This document shows positions 8,491 through 16,374 of a stretch of 64,000 bases of DNA, one piece after another. The stretch covers positions 127,291-191,290 of the forward strand of contig NZ_JHVC01000009.1 in assembly GCF_000619945.1 (NCBI RefSeq). Reading direction: 5' to 3'. Each line of letters opens with the position of its first letter. The first letter of the stretch is position 1. The position numbers and the translations under genes are program-made. The DNA comes from Clostridium lundense DSM 17049 (GTDB lineage: Bacteria > Bacillota > Clostridia > Clostridiales > Clostridiaceae). The notes under the pieces were generated by a model. The model saw only the letters and a program-made list of their open reading frames with translations, did no database searches and was not told the origin of the DNA.

Positions 8491-10173
8491 ATGGCTATTA
8501 ATAAACCACTCCTATTTTATGCAGTCTCATTTTTTATAGGGTGTCTTTCATCTTTCCTCTTTAATATTAACCCAATTATAGGTGCAGTAATAGCTGCATC
8601 TTTTTTGTGTATAATCCATTTTACAGAGAAAACTATATTTATAGTATTTCTTACATGCTTTTTATTATGTGGTATTTTTAGTTTTAATTCTTATTTTAAT
8701 TTTTGTGAGAAAAGTATAGGCCAAATTAGAATAGTAGATAAAAGAGAATATTACATTATTGGGAAATGTAAGGGAAGAAATATATTTTTAAAAGGAAATA
8801 CAAAGGAATTAGAAGAAGGAGAAAAAATAAAAGTTCAGGGTAAATTTCAAAAGGATATAATTTATGAAAAAGGTATAGTAGGCACTTATTATATAAAGCA
8901 GTATGAAAGCTTAAAAAAGGATTTTATATATAGGTGTTATGAGTTAAAAAGTGCAATAAAAAAGGAATTATATAAATATTTAGAGGAAGATAAGGTAGCT
9001 TTAGTTATGTCTTTGTGCTTTGGAGACACCAGCCTATTATCTAAAGAAGATAAAAATGTATTTACAAAGCTTGGAGTAATACATGCAGTAAGTGTGTCAG
9101 GATTTCATATAGCGCTCATATATAAAGTTGTAGAATGTATAGCAGGGTTAAAATTAGCTTTATTATTATCTCTTTTTTATGTGATATTTACTGGATTAAA
9201 GTATTCAGCCATAAGAGCATTTATTATGATTGTAATTTTAAAGCTTTCTAAAATAGTATATAAAAACTATGATGGACTATCTTCATTAGCTTTAGCTTTT
9301 ATGGTAATATTACTATTTAAGCCATATGCTTTTATGGAAATAGGTTTTATGCTTTCTTTTCTTTCTACTTTAGGTATTATGTTATATAATACTAGAATAA
9401 AAAGAGTATTATATGTTCTTCCAAGTAAATTAAATGAATCATTAAGCATAACATTAAGTGCTCAAATATTTACCTTACCATACATTGCTTTTACTCTTCA
9501 AAATTTTAGCTTAGGATTTATTTTAGGTAACTTGTTTTTAGTTCCCATATATGGAGCTATAGTTGTTATTGGAAATTTAGCTTTATTATTTATTAAAATT
9601 CCTTTTATATTTAAATTAATTAGTTTCGTATTAAAAAATCTTTGTATAGCAGTACAAGGAGGAATTTATGTTTTATTGAAGTTTTGTCCCAAAATGACTT
9701 ATTTAGGGGTTAGGGAAGGGATATGCTTAACTATAATATACTTTAGTTATGTGATGATAAAACATGGAAAACATAAGTTTAAGTATCTTCCTATTATGGC
9801 TGTGATTACATTGATTTTAAGTTATTTTACTATATTTCCTGAAATATATTTGATAAATAATACAGGAATTAATGCGGCTATAATAAAATATAATACTCAT
9901 TGTTTAATGATATGTAACTATGATTTGGAAAAGGGAAGAGAAGTTATAAATATAAAAGAACAATTTAATCCTGATAAAATTGTTACTAATGTAAATAATG
10001 ATTTTAAAATTAAAATAAATAAAATTGTAATAGAATTATTTAATGATGGAAAAAAGATAGATACTTTAAGTATAAAAAAACATAAAGATAAGCTAATTTA
10101 TTATGATATAATTGATATGAAAGAAAGAGCTTATTATAAAATCATGTTCGATAAGGTTTATAAACGGAGGTGA
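8491..10173 (+). CDS. comEC: ComEC/Rec2-family membrane protein lacking the hydrolase domain
   Basis: This is a 560-aa polytopic protein. N-terminal TMs are followed by a DUF4131-like soluble part (about 75-160). The competence core begins with the signature GVIHAVSVSGFHIALIYK (about residue 193) and continues with many TMs to about residue 455. ComEC forms the DNA-uptake channel. Full-length Firmicute proteins are about 750-800 aa and end in a metallo-beta-lactamase domain with HxHxDH. Here only about 105 residues follow the last TM and no such motif is seen. There is no clear ribosome binding site; coupling to the 90-aa gene 7 nt upstream is likely. holA follows, as is common. Confidence 0.85.
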   Translation: MAINKPLLFYAVSFFIGCLSSFLFNINPIIGAVIAASFLCIIHFTEKTIFIVFLTCFLLCGIFSFNSYFNFCEKSIGQIRIVDKREYYIIGKCKGRNIFLKGNTKELEEGEKIKVQGKFQKDIIYEKGIVGTYYIKQYESLKKDFIYRCYELKSAIKKELYKYLEEDKVALVMSLCFGDTSLLSKEDKNVFTKLGVIHAVSVSGFHIALIYKVVECIAGLKLALLLSLFYVIFTGLKYSAIRAFIMIVILKLSKIVYKNYDGLSSLALAFMVILLFKPYAFMEIGFMLSFLSTLGIMLYNTRIKRVLYVLPSKLNESLSITLSAQIFTLPYIAFTLQNFSLGFILGNLFLVPIYGAIVVIGNLALLFIKIPFIFKLISFVLKNLCIAVQGGIYVLLKFCPKMTYLGVREGICLTIIYFSYVMIKHGKHKFKYLPIMAVITLILSYFTIFPEIYLINNTGINAAIIKYNTHCLMICNYDLEKGREVINIKEQFNPDKIVTNVNNDFKIKINKIVIELFNDGKKIDTLSIKKHKDKLIYYDIIDMKERAYYKIMFDKVYKRR

Positions 10174-10197
10174 ATGACACTCTTTTGAGTGAAATTT

Positions 10198-11223
10198 ATG
10201 ATAAATTTAATTCAGTATGAAGAAAATATAAAAAAAAATAATTTAGATAATTGCTATATATTTTGCGGTATAGATGAGGAATTAATAAAAGAGAATATAA
10301 GAACTTTAGTAAATAAAGTTGTAGATAAAAATTTTATAGATTTAAATTATGTTAGATTTGATGGTGATAACTTAAACGGCTTTGACGACATAATAAATGC
10401 CTGTGAAACTCTTCCTTTTATGAGTGAGAAAAAAGTTGTACTGGTATATAGAGCAAACTTTTTAGGAGAAGGAGAAGATAATTATAAGAAGAATTTATAT
10501 AATAGTTTAAAAGAATATATAGGAAATATTCCTTCGTCTACTGTATTGATATTTTATTACATATTTAAGAATAAAAGAGAAAAATTAAGTTATAAAGTAC
10601 AAAAGCTAGATAATAAGTGCAGAGTGGTAAAGGCAGATAAAATATTTGGTAGGCAATTAGAGGCTAAAGTTAAAGAGGTATTTAACATTAAAGAGAAAGA
10701 GATAGGACATATAGAATTAAAATTATTTTGTTCAAATCTACAAAGTGATATGGGAATAATAGAAAATGAAGTGGAGAAATTGTGTTGCTATACAATGGAC
10801 AGACCAATAAAGAAAGAAGATATATATGCCATGTATCCTAAAAAAGGAGAAGACGATATATTTGATTTAGTTGATTTGATAGGAGATAAAAAGGTAAAAG
10901 AGGCAGTAGATATATTAAATGAGCTTATTTATAAAGGTGATAAAATACCAGAGATAATGTATATGATAGAAAGACAATTTAAGTTATTATATAAAATAAA
11001 AAATTTTCTTTCTAAAGGAAAGGATAAAAACTTTATAGTAAGCCAAATAAAGCTTCCAATGTTTATATGCGAGAAACTTATTGGACAAAGTAAAAAGTTC
11101 ACTTTAAGTCAAATAGAAAAAGCTATAAACATATGTTTAAATTCAGAGGAAAAAATGAAAAAGTCTTCTGTAGATAAAAAAGTTGAAATGGAATTATTGA
11201 TTATAAACACTATAGCAGGATAA
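10198..11223 (+). CDS. holA: DNA polymerase III delta subunit
   Basis: HolA is the clamp-loader subunit that opens the beta sliding clamp. The protein (341 aa) has the expected N-terminus (CYIFCGIDEELIKENI), the central ETLPFMSEKKVVLVYRA segment and the C-terminal IPEIMYMIERQFKLLYKIK segment. The start is uncertain. ATG 10198 has GAGTG 6 nt upstream, and GTG 10189 is in frame just after a four-codon ORF. The strongest ribosome binding site (CGGAGGTG, 10165-10172) is too far for either. It lies downstream of comEC, the common Firmicute order, and is convergent with rpsT. Confidence 0.9.
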   Translation: MINLIQYEENIKKNNLDNCYIFCGIDEELIKENIRTLVNKVVDKNFIDLNYVRFDGDNLNGFDDIINACETLPFMSEKKVVLVYRANFLGEGEDNYKKNLYNSLKEYIGNIPSSTVLIFYYIFKNKREKLSYKVQKLDNKCRVVKADKIFGRQLEAKVKEVFNIKEKEIGHIELKLFCSNLQSDMGIIENEVEKLCCYTMDRPIKKEDIYAMYPKKGEDDIFDLVDLIGDKKVKEAVDILNELIYKGDKIPEIMYMIERQFKLLYKIKNFLSKGKDKNFIVSQIKLPMFICEKLIGQSKKFTLSQIEKAINICLNSEEKMKKSSVDKKVEMELLIINTIAG

Positions 11224-11244
11224 ATTAAATAAAATATAAAATAA

Positions 11245-11270
11245 AAAACCGGTTATAAAAACCGGTTTAT
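11245..11270. terminator. Bidirectional terminator between holA and rpsT
   Basis: AAACCGG (11246-11252) pairs with CCGGTTT (11262-11268) across a short loop. The leftward strand has a long T-tract after it (TTTTTTATTTTA), so it should work best for rpsT. The rightward side has TTTATTTATT. Confidence 0.8.
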
Positions 11271-11273
11271 TTA

Positions 11274-11540
11274 TTAAGCGTTTAAAGAATTTAATCTTAC
11301 TGCTAATCTTGATTTTACTCTTGCAGCTTTATTTTTATGTAATACTCCTTTTGAAGCAGCCATATCTAAAGCTTTAGCAGTTGCCTTATATTCAGCTTTT
11401 GATTCTTCAACATTGCCACCAGCAACAGCAGCTAAAAATGTCTTTATGGAAGTCTTTAAAGCTGACTTTATCATTCTGTTTCTTAAAGTCTTAGTTTCAA
11501 TAACTTTTATTCTTTTCTTAGCTGATTTAATATTTGCCAT
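11274..11540 (-). CDS. rpsT: 30S ribosomal protein S20
   Basis: This 88-aa basic protein has the S20 pattern: ANIKSAKKRIKVIETKTLRNR at the N-terminus and HKNKAARVKSRLA near the C-terminus. S20 binds 16S rRNA in the body of the small subunit. The AAGGGGGTG ribosome binding site is 6-7 nt before the ATG. It is a single leftward gene between two rightward operons, with its own promoter, leader and terminator. rpsT next to holA and gpr is a common Firmicute context. Confidence 0.97.
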   Translation of the reverse strand: MANIKSAKKRIKVIETKTLRNRMIKSALKTSIKTFLAAVAGGNVEESKAEYKATAKALDMAASKGVLHKNKAARVKSRLAVRLNSLNA

Positions 11541-11546
11541 TATTTC

Positions 11547-11615
11547 ACCCCCTTGTAGTTTAATAGGGTCTCAGCAGTTTTGGGGAAACCTGCATGTGAG
11601 TCTCAATTATTAACA
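11547..11615 (-). promoter_or_regulatory. Structured 5' leader of rpsT
   Basis: The predicted rpsT transcript starts near 11615. The leader can form CTCA/TGAG plus GCAG/CTGC helices (11597-11600 with 11570-11573; 11590-11593 with 11574-11577) with a 3-nt bulge. The loop holds CCCC (11585-11582), which is complementary to GGGG in the ribosome binding site (11547-11555). This could be a pseudoknot that hides the site, as in ribosomal protein autoregulation. I do not recognise a named leader family. Confidence 0.4.
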
Positions 11616-11621
11616 AAGGAT

Positions 11622-11650
11622 ATTATATCATTAAATTTAAACTACTTCAA
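11622..11650 (-). promoter_or_regulatory. Sigma-A promoter of rpsT
   Basis: On the minus strand TTGAAG (11650-11645), a 17-nt spacer and a perfect TATAAT (11627-11622) precede the rpsT leader. Confidence 0.65.
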
Positions 11651-11675
11651 GTAGAATTTACCTCTAATTTTATAA

Positions 11676-11705
11676 GAATATGAATAAATATTATTGGAAA
11701 AACTA
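11676..11705 (+). promoter_or_regulatory. Sigma-F/sigma-G type forespore promoter of gpr
   Basis: GAATA (11676-11680), a 15-nt spacer and GGAAAAACTA (11696-11705) fit the forespore patterns GHATR and GGNNANAHTR at the right spacing. gpr is a forespore gene in B. subtilis, so motif and gene agree. Confidence 0.65.
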
Positions 11706-11738
11706 TAATAAAAATACATTTAGAAGGGAAGAAGCTAT

Positions 11739-12713
11739 ATGTTAAGTGTAAGAACTGATTTAGCAGTAGAGGCAAAAGAACTGTATGAGGAGAAAAATAG
11801 TGGCAAAATTCCAGGAGTAGAGGTAAAAGAATATAGAGAAGGCTTAATAAAGATTAGTAATGTTAAAGTTGTAGATGATGAAGGAGAAAAGGCGCTAAAT
11901 AAGCCTAAGGGTAGCTATATTACTATAGATATACCTGAGGTAAGTGGGTATGATAAGGATACTATGGAAGAGATAAGTGAAGTTTTAGCAAAGGTATTAT
12001 CTCCTTTAATAAAGCTAGATAATAGTATGACGGCTTTGGTAGTAGGATTAGGAAACTGGAATGTAACACCAGATGCTTTAGGACCTAAAGTAGTAGAGGG
12101 ACTTATGATAACAAGACATTTAAAAGAGTTAATTCCTGATCAAATAGATGAGGGAATAAGACCAGTGTGCGCCATTGCGCCAGGAGTATTAGGATTAACA
12201 GGTATTGAAACAGGAGAAATAATAAAGGCTGTTGCAAATAAAATAAAGCCTAATTTAATAATATGTATTGATGCTCTTGCATCCAGAAAATTAGATAGAA
12301 TTAATAGAACCATACAAATTGGAGATACAGGTATATCTCCAGGATCCGGAGTTGGAAATAAAAGAATGGAAATTAGCGAAAGAACTTTAGGTATACCGGT
12401 TATTGCCATTGGGGTGCCTACTGTAGTAGATGCTGCTACTATAGCTAATGACACTATAGACATGGTTTTAGATGCTATGATAAATCAAGCTACTAAGGGT
12501 GGAGAGTTTTATAATATGTTGAAATCTTTAGAAAGAAATGAAAGACAAAGTATGATAGAGGAAGTTTTAAATCCATATGTAGGTAGCCTTATGGTTACAC
12601 CAAAGGAAGTTGACAGTGTTATAGACTCAGTATCAAGGATAATATCCACGGGAATAAATATAGCATTACAACCAGCTCTTAACTTAGATGAAATAAGTAA
12701 CTATATAAGCTAA
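11739..12713 (+). CDS. gpr: Spore germination protease GPR (zymogen)
   Basis: GPR degrades the small acid-soluble proteins that coat spore DNA when the spore germinates. It is made as a zymogen in the forespore and processes itself. The N-terminal SVRTDLAVEAKELY (residues 3-16) is the propeptide region with the typical VRTDLA motif. The core contains VGLGNWNVTPDALGPKV and the Asp-rich IDALASRKLDRI segment of peptidase family A25. At 324 aa it is slightly shorter than Bacillus GPR (about 370). The AGAAGGGAAG ribosome binding site is well placed. The gene lies directly upstream of spoIIP, as in Bacillus. Confidence 0.95.
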   Translation: MLSVRTDLAVEAKELYEEKNSGKIPGVEVKEYREGLIKISNVKVVDDEGEKALNKPKGSYITIDIPEVSGYDKDTMEEISEVLAKVLSPLIKLDNSMTALVVGLGNWNVTPDALGPKVVEGLMITRHLKELIPDQIDEGIRPVCAIAPGVLGLTGIETGEIIKAVANKIKPNLIICIDALASRKLDRINRTIQIGDTGISPGSGVGNKRMEISERTLGIPVIAIGVPTVVDAATIANDTIDMVLDAMINQATKGGEFYNMLKSLERNERQSMIEEVLNPYVGSLMVTPKEVDSVIDSVSRIISTGINIALQPALNLDEISNYIS

Positions 12714-12717
12714 AAAG

Positions 12718-12746
12718 GTATATAAAAATATATCCCCTCATATAAT
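12718..12746 (+). promoter_or_regulatory. Candidate sigma-E promoter of spoIIP
   Basis: GTATATA (12718-12724), 14 nt, then CATATAAT (12739-12746) resembles the mother-cell pattern (-35 kmATAtt, -10 CATACANT; one mismatch in the -10). spoIIP is sigma-E controlled in B. subtilis. The predicted start site (near 12753) lies inside the loop of the hairpin at 12734-12780. Confidence 0.42.
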
Positions 12747-12780
12747 TATTAACATGTGAAATTGTTTAACATATGAGGGG
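12734..12780 (+). promoter_or_regulatory. Inverted repeat that can hide the spoIIP ribosome binding site
   Basis: CCCCTCATAT (12734-12743) is a perfect 10-bp complement of ATATGAGGGG (12771-12780). The second arm is the start of the spoIIP Shine-Dalgarno sequence (GAGGGGGTG). RNA reading through from gpr would contain both arms and mask the site. RNA from the candidate sigma-E promoter would lack the first arm. It may also act as a weak gpr terminator, but there is no T-tract. Confidence 0.6.
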
Positions 12781-12787
12781 GTGTACT

Positions 12788-13891
12788 ATGAATTTAAAGG
12801 AACAAGAAGAAAAGGGAATAAATTACCACATAAGGAAAGATGCAAAGGGTTCTAAAAAAAACATATTAATTTTTATCTTAACCATAGCAATAACGTTTTT
12901 TGTAATACTTCCTTTTGTAGTAAAGGCGAATTCAAGTGGTGAAGGCAGTAGAGAAAACATGTTTTATGTACAAGTATTAAATAATGGAATGTCGCTGATT
13001 AAGGCTACAGTTTTCAGTGAAGAAGATATGGCAGAAAATAGTTTTTCAATGGAAAAAAGTATATTTAAATTTTTTAATGTGAATACATCAAAGCCAGCAG
13101 CTTTAATAGGTAAGGAAATAGCTTGTTTGAATATGCAGGAAAGTGGAGAAGATACGGATATTCCAGCAGATATAATATTTAATCCTTTTAAGTTAAATGA
13201 TAAATCAGTGAATGTAGATAATAGTAGTACAGAGAACTTGCCTAATAAAACTGTAGTTGTACATGATCCTAAGCTTAAAAAGAAGTTAAATAAGTCAAAG
13301 CCAGAAGTGTTTATTTATCATACTCATACTACTGAAACCTACAAACCAGAAAATAAGGAAACTTTGGATGAAACTAAGAATGTTTGTGCGGTAGGAGATG
13401 CATTGGCAAGTGAACTTGAAAACAATTATGGAATATCTGTAATACACGATAAGACAGTACATGATGCTACAGCATATACACAAAGTTATCAAAGAGCTGG
13501 AGTAACTGTGGATAAATATTTAAAGAAATATGGAAACTTTAAACTTATTATAGATTTACATAGAGATTCGGTAGATAAAAGTGCTGTTACTGCAAAGTTA
13601 AATGGAGAAAATGTTGCTAAGTTTATGTTTGTTATGGCAAGAAAAAATCCCCATTTTAAAAACAATATGGAACATGTTAATGAAATGGTAAAAATATCAG
13701 ACAAACTCTACCCAGGTTTTTGTAGAGGGGTATTATATCGTAATATAGGAATAAGCTATTATAATCAAAATAAGAGTAATAATGCAGTATTAATAGAGTG
13801 GGGATCTAATAATAATACTTTAGATGAAGCAAAAAATTCAGCAAAGTATTTAGCTAGAATAATAGGAGAACACCTTAATGGTAAAAAATGA
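12788..13891 (+). CDS. spoIIP: Stage II sporulation protein P, engulfment peptidoglycan hydrolase
   Basis: SpoIIP is the amidase/endopeptidase of the SpoIIDMP complex that remodels septal peptidoglycan during engulfment. The protein (367 aa from ATG 12788) has a cytoplasmic N-tail, one TM (about residues 25-48: ILIFILTIAITFFVILPFVV) and a large external domain. Active-site type motifs are HTHTTE (H178-E183), LIIDLHRDSV and LIEWGSNNN, matching the amidase family. I prefer ATG 12788 over ATG 12773 because GAGGGGGTG lies just upstream of the former. It follows gpr after a 74-nt gap. Confidence 0.95.
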   Translation: MNLKEQEEKGINYHIRKDAKGSKKNILIFILTIAITFFVILPFVVKANSSGEGSRENMFYVQVLNNGMSLIKATVFSEEDMAENSFSMEKSIFKFFNVNTSKPAALIGKEIACLNMQESGEDTDIPADIIFNPFKLNDKSVNVDNSSTENLPNKTVVVHDPKLKKKLNKSKPEVFIYHTHTTETYKPENKETLDETKNVCAVGDALASELENNYGISVIHDKTVHDATAYTQSYQRAGVTVDKYLKKYGNFKLIIDLHRDSVDKSAVTAKLNGENVAKFMFVMARKNPHFKNNMEHVNEMVKISDKLYPGFCRGVLYRNIGISYYNQNKSNNAVLIEWGSNNNTLDEAKNSAKYLARIIGEHLNGKK

Positions 13892-13910
13892 ATAAAATTT
13901 ATATAAGAGG

Positions 13911-13956
13911 ACACCCTTATAATAGTGAATAACTAAGCGTTTGGGGGTGTTTTTTT
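13911..13956 (+). terminator. spoIIP terminator overlapping the next ribosome binding site
   Basis: ACACCC (13911-13916) pairs with GGGTGT (13945-13950), extended by two G-U pairs and one A-T, across a long loop. T7 (13950-13956) follows and runs directly into ATG 13957. The GGGGGTG of the 3' arm is the only Shine-Dalgarno sequence available to the next gene. Confidence 0.7.
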
Positions 13957-14289
13957 ATGAAAAAAAAAGGTGTAATATCAGTAATTATAATTTTTTTATT
14001 TGTTATAGCCATTGGATTTATTAAGGTGAGTAGCAGTCTCCCTAATTTTATAAAGAATAAATCTAAATTTAAGATTTTTTATACTAGTAAACCCTTTGAT
14101 TTAACTTTTGAGACAGATAAATATGTAATATATATAAATAAAAAAGCCATTTATAATATTAATGATAGAATGAGTTCAACTTTTAATAATATAGTTCAAG
14201 GTACATCTAAAGCAAGTAGAAATATAATTGATGGGGCTTATGAAAAGATTAATCATACAGTTGAGAAGTTTAAGAAGAGCAAAGAGTAA
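13957..14289 (+). CDS. Small single-pass membrane protein, unknown function
   Basis: This is a 110-aa basic protein. A short KKK tail is followed by one hydrophobic segment (GVISVIIIFLFVIAIGFIKV, about residues 4-23) and a polar, Lys/Asn/Ser-rich part that should lie outside the membrane. The end (EKINHTVEKFKKSKE) looks helical. No family is recognised. It lies between spoIIP and lepA, and its translation start is embedded in the spoIIP terminator, so expression may depend on read-through from spoIIP. A sporulation link is only inferred from position. Confidence 0.6.
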   Translation: MKKKGVISVIIIFLFVIAIGFIKVSSSLPNFIKNKSKFKIFYTSKPFDLTFETDKYVIYINKKAIYNINDRMSSTFNNIVQGTSKASRNIIDGAYEKINHTVEKFKKSKE

Positions 14290-14400
14290 AGAGAACAGAG
14301 CACAAAGTATGGAGTAAAGAGATTAAAGTATAGAATATAAAGTGAAGAGAATGGAATTTAGAAAAAAGTTTAGAAGAAAGATTGGAAAGCATAATATAGA
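14284..14400 (+). repeat. Purine-rich GAAGAGTAAAGAG-type intergenic repeat
   Basis: The spacer before lepA is made of variants of the words AAAGAGTAAAGAG, GTGAAGAGAATGG and AAGTATGGAGTAAAGAG, almost free of C. Related words recur at 16327-16437, 21579-21637 and 63828-63860, always between genes. No coding frame with a ribosome binding site is present. It is probably a degenerate dispersed repeat. Confidence 0.5.
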
Positions 14401-14440
14401 AAATTTTAATTTAACAAAATTCTATTATATAACTAACATA

Positions 14441-14471
14441 TTGACATATCCCCGTAATATTGTGCTATAAT
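14441..14471 (+). promoter_or_regulatory. Sigma-A promoter of lepA
   Basis: A perfect TTGACA (14441-14446) and perfect TATAAT (14466-14471) are separated by 19 nt, with a TG two bases before the -10. The long spacer is partly offset by the extended -10. Confidence 0.6.
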
Positions 14472-14506
14472 TTACTTTGAATTATTGTACAATGGAGGTA
14501 AAGTGG

Positions 14507-16315
14507 ATGCAGAGCGAAAGACAAAAGCATATAAGAAATTTTTCTATTGTTGCCCATATAGATCACGGTAAATCAACACTTGCAGATAGATTATTAGAAA
14601 AGACAGGAACTCTTACACAAAGAGAAATGGAAGAACAGATTTTAGATACTATGGAACTTGAAAAAGAAAGAGGAATTACTATAAAGTCTCAGGCAGCTAG
14701 ACTTATATATAAGAGAAAAGATGGAGAAGAATTTATACTAAATTTGATAGATACTCCAGGACATGTAGATTTTAACTATGAGGTTTCAAGAAGCCTTGCA
14801 GCTTGTGAAGGGGCAATACTTGTTGTGGATGCTACTCAGGGGATACAAGCACAGACTTTAGCAAACTGCTATTTAGCATTAGATCATGACCTAGAAATAG
14901 TTCCAGTTATAAATAAAATAGACTTACCTAGTGCCAGACCTGATGAAATAAAAAAAGAAATAGAAGATGTAATAGGAATAGAGGCGGGGGATGCACCTTT
15001 AGTTTCAGCAAAAACTGGTTTAAATATAGAGGATGTTTTAGAAGCTGTAGTTCAAAAGGTACCAGCGCCTACTGGGGATGAAAATGCTCCATTAAAGGCT
15101 TTAATATTTGACTCCTACTATGATAGTTATAAAGGAGTAGTTTCCTATGTAAGAATAAATGAGGGAACTGTAAGACCTGGTACAAAAATAAAACTTATGG
15201 CTACGGGAAAGGTTTATGAAGTTATAGAAACAGGTGTATTTGTTCCTCAATATATGAAAGTTGATGAACTTAGAGCTGGAGATGTTGGATATATTACAGG
15301 TTCAATAAAAAATGTTAGAGATGCTCGTGTAGGAGATACTATAACTGAGGCTAGTAGACCAGCGGATAAGGCACTTGCAGGATATAGACCAGCTGTACCT
15401 ATGGTATTCAGCGGAATTTACCCTGTAGATGGAGCAAAATATGAAGAATTAAAAGAAGCTTTAGAGAAATTGCAGATAAATGATGCTGCACTTTCATTTG
15501 AGCCTGAAACATCTATAGCATTAGGATTCGGATTTAGATGTGGATTCTTAGGACTTCTACACATGGATATAATACAAGAGAGAATTGAAAGAGAATTTAA
15601 TCTTGACATAATTACTACAGCTCCATCTGTTATTTATAAAATAGCTAAAACAGATGGTACTATATTAGAAATTACAAACCCAACTAATTTACCAGATACA
15701 ACAGAAATAGATTATATGGAAGAGCCAGTGGTAAAGGCTTCAATAATTACTCCTTCTGATTATGTAGGTACTATTATGGACCTTTGTCAAAATAGAAGGG
15801 GAACTTTTAAAGATATGCAATACATTGAAACTACTAGAGTAGTTTTAAATTATGACATACCTTTAAATGAAATTATATATGATTTCTTTGATGCATTAAA
15901 ATCAAGAAGTAGAGGATATGCTTCTTTAGATTATGAACTTAAGGGATATCAATCAGCTCAACTTGTTAAACTTGATATATTATTAAATGGAGATATAGTT
16001 GATGCTTTATCAATGATAGTTCCTGATGAAAGAGCCTATGCTAGAGGAAGAGGTATGGCAGAAAAACTAAAGGAAATTATTCCAAGACAGATGTTTGAAA
16101 TACCTATACAGGCAGCTGTAGGATCAAAAATAATAGCCAGAGAAACAATAAAAGCTCTTAGAAAAGACGTTTTAGCAAAATGTTATGGTGGAGATATATC
16201 CAGAAAGAGAAAACTGTTAGAAAAGCAAAAAGAAGGAAAGAAGAGAATGAGACAAATAGGTTCTGTAGAAATTCCTCAAGAAGCATTTATGGCTGTGCTT
16301 AAGACAGAAGAATAA
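14507..16315 (+). CDS. lepA: Elongation factor 4 (LepA) GTPase
   Basis: LepA is a ribosome-associated translational GTPase, linked to back-translocation and to small-subunit biogenesis. It is 602 aa from ATG 14507. GTPase motifs are AHIDHGKST (G1), RGITIKSQAARL (G2), DTPGHVDF (G3) and NKIDLPSA (G4). The C-terminus has the LepA-specific KRKLLEKQKEGKKRMRQIG. I chose ATG 14507 because GGAGGT (14494-14499) is 7 nt upstream and the length then matches the family. An in-frame start at 14477 lies upstream of the ribosome binding site. hemW and hrcA-dnaK follow, the conserved Firmicute order. Confidence 0.97.
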   Translation: MQSERQKHIRNFSIVAHIDHGKSTLADRLLEKTGTLTQREMEEQILDTMELEKERGITIKSQAARLIYKRKDGEEFILNLIDTPGHVDFNYEVSRSLAACEGAILVVDATQGIQAQTLANCYLALDHDLEIVPVINKIDLPSARPDEIKKEIEDVIGIEAGDAPLVSAKTGLNIEDVLEAVVQKVPAPTGDENAPLKALIFDSYYDSYKGVVSYVRINEGTVRPGTKIKLMATGKVYEVIETGVFVPQYMKVDELRAGDVGYITGSIKNVRDARVGDTITEASRPADKALAGYRPAVPMVFSGIYPVDGAKYEELKEALEKLQINDAALSFEPETSIALGFGFRCGFLGLLHMDIIQERIEREFNLDIITTAPSVIYKIAKTDGTILEITNPTNLPDTTEIDYMEEPVVKASIITPSDYVGTIMDLCQNRRGTFKDMQYIETTRVVLNYDIPLNEIIYDFFDALKSRSRGYASLDYELKGYQSAQLVKLDILLNGDIVDALSMIVPDERAYARGRGMAEKLKEIIPRQMFEIPIQAAVGSKIIARETIKALRKDVLAKCYGGDISRKRKLLEKQKEGKKRMRQIGSVEIPQEAFMAVLKTEE

Positions 16316-16326
16316 TGTAAAAGGTT

Positions 16327-16364
16327 GAAGAGTAAAGAGGATGCCTCTTTTACTCTTCTTTTTT
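16327..16364 (+). terminator. Terminator of lepA built from a GAAGAGTAAAGAG repeat
   Basis: GAAGAGTAAAGAGG (16327-16340) pairs with CCTCTTTTACTCTTC (16344-16358), with one bulged T, then TTTTTT. The stem words are those of the dispersed intergenic repeat. Confidence 0.8.
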
Positions 16365-16374
16365 CAAGGAGAAG

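Noticed and set aside
11413..11613. Rightward 66-residue frame over rpsT
   Set aside because: It is antisense to a clear S20 gene, lacks a ribosome binding site and extends into the rpsT leader.
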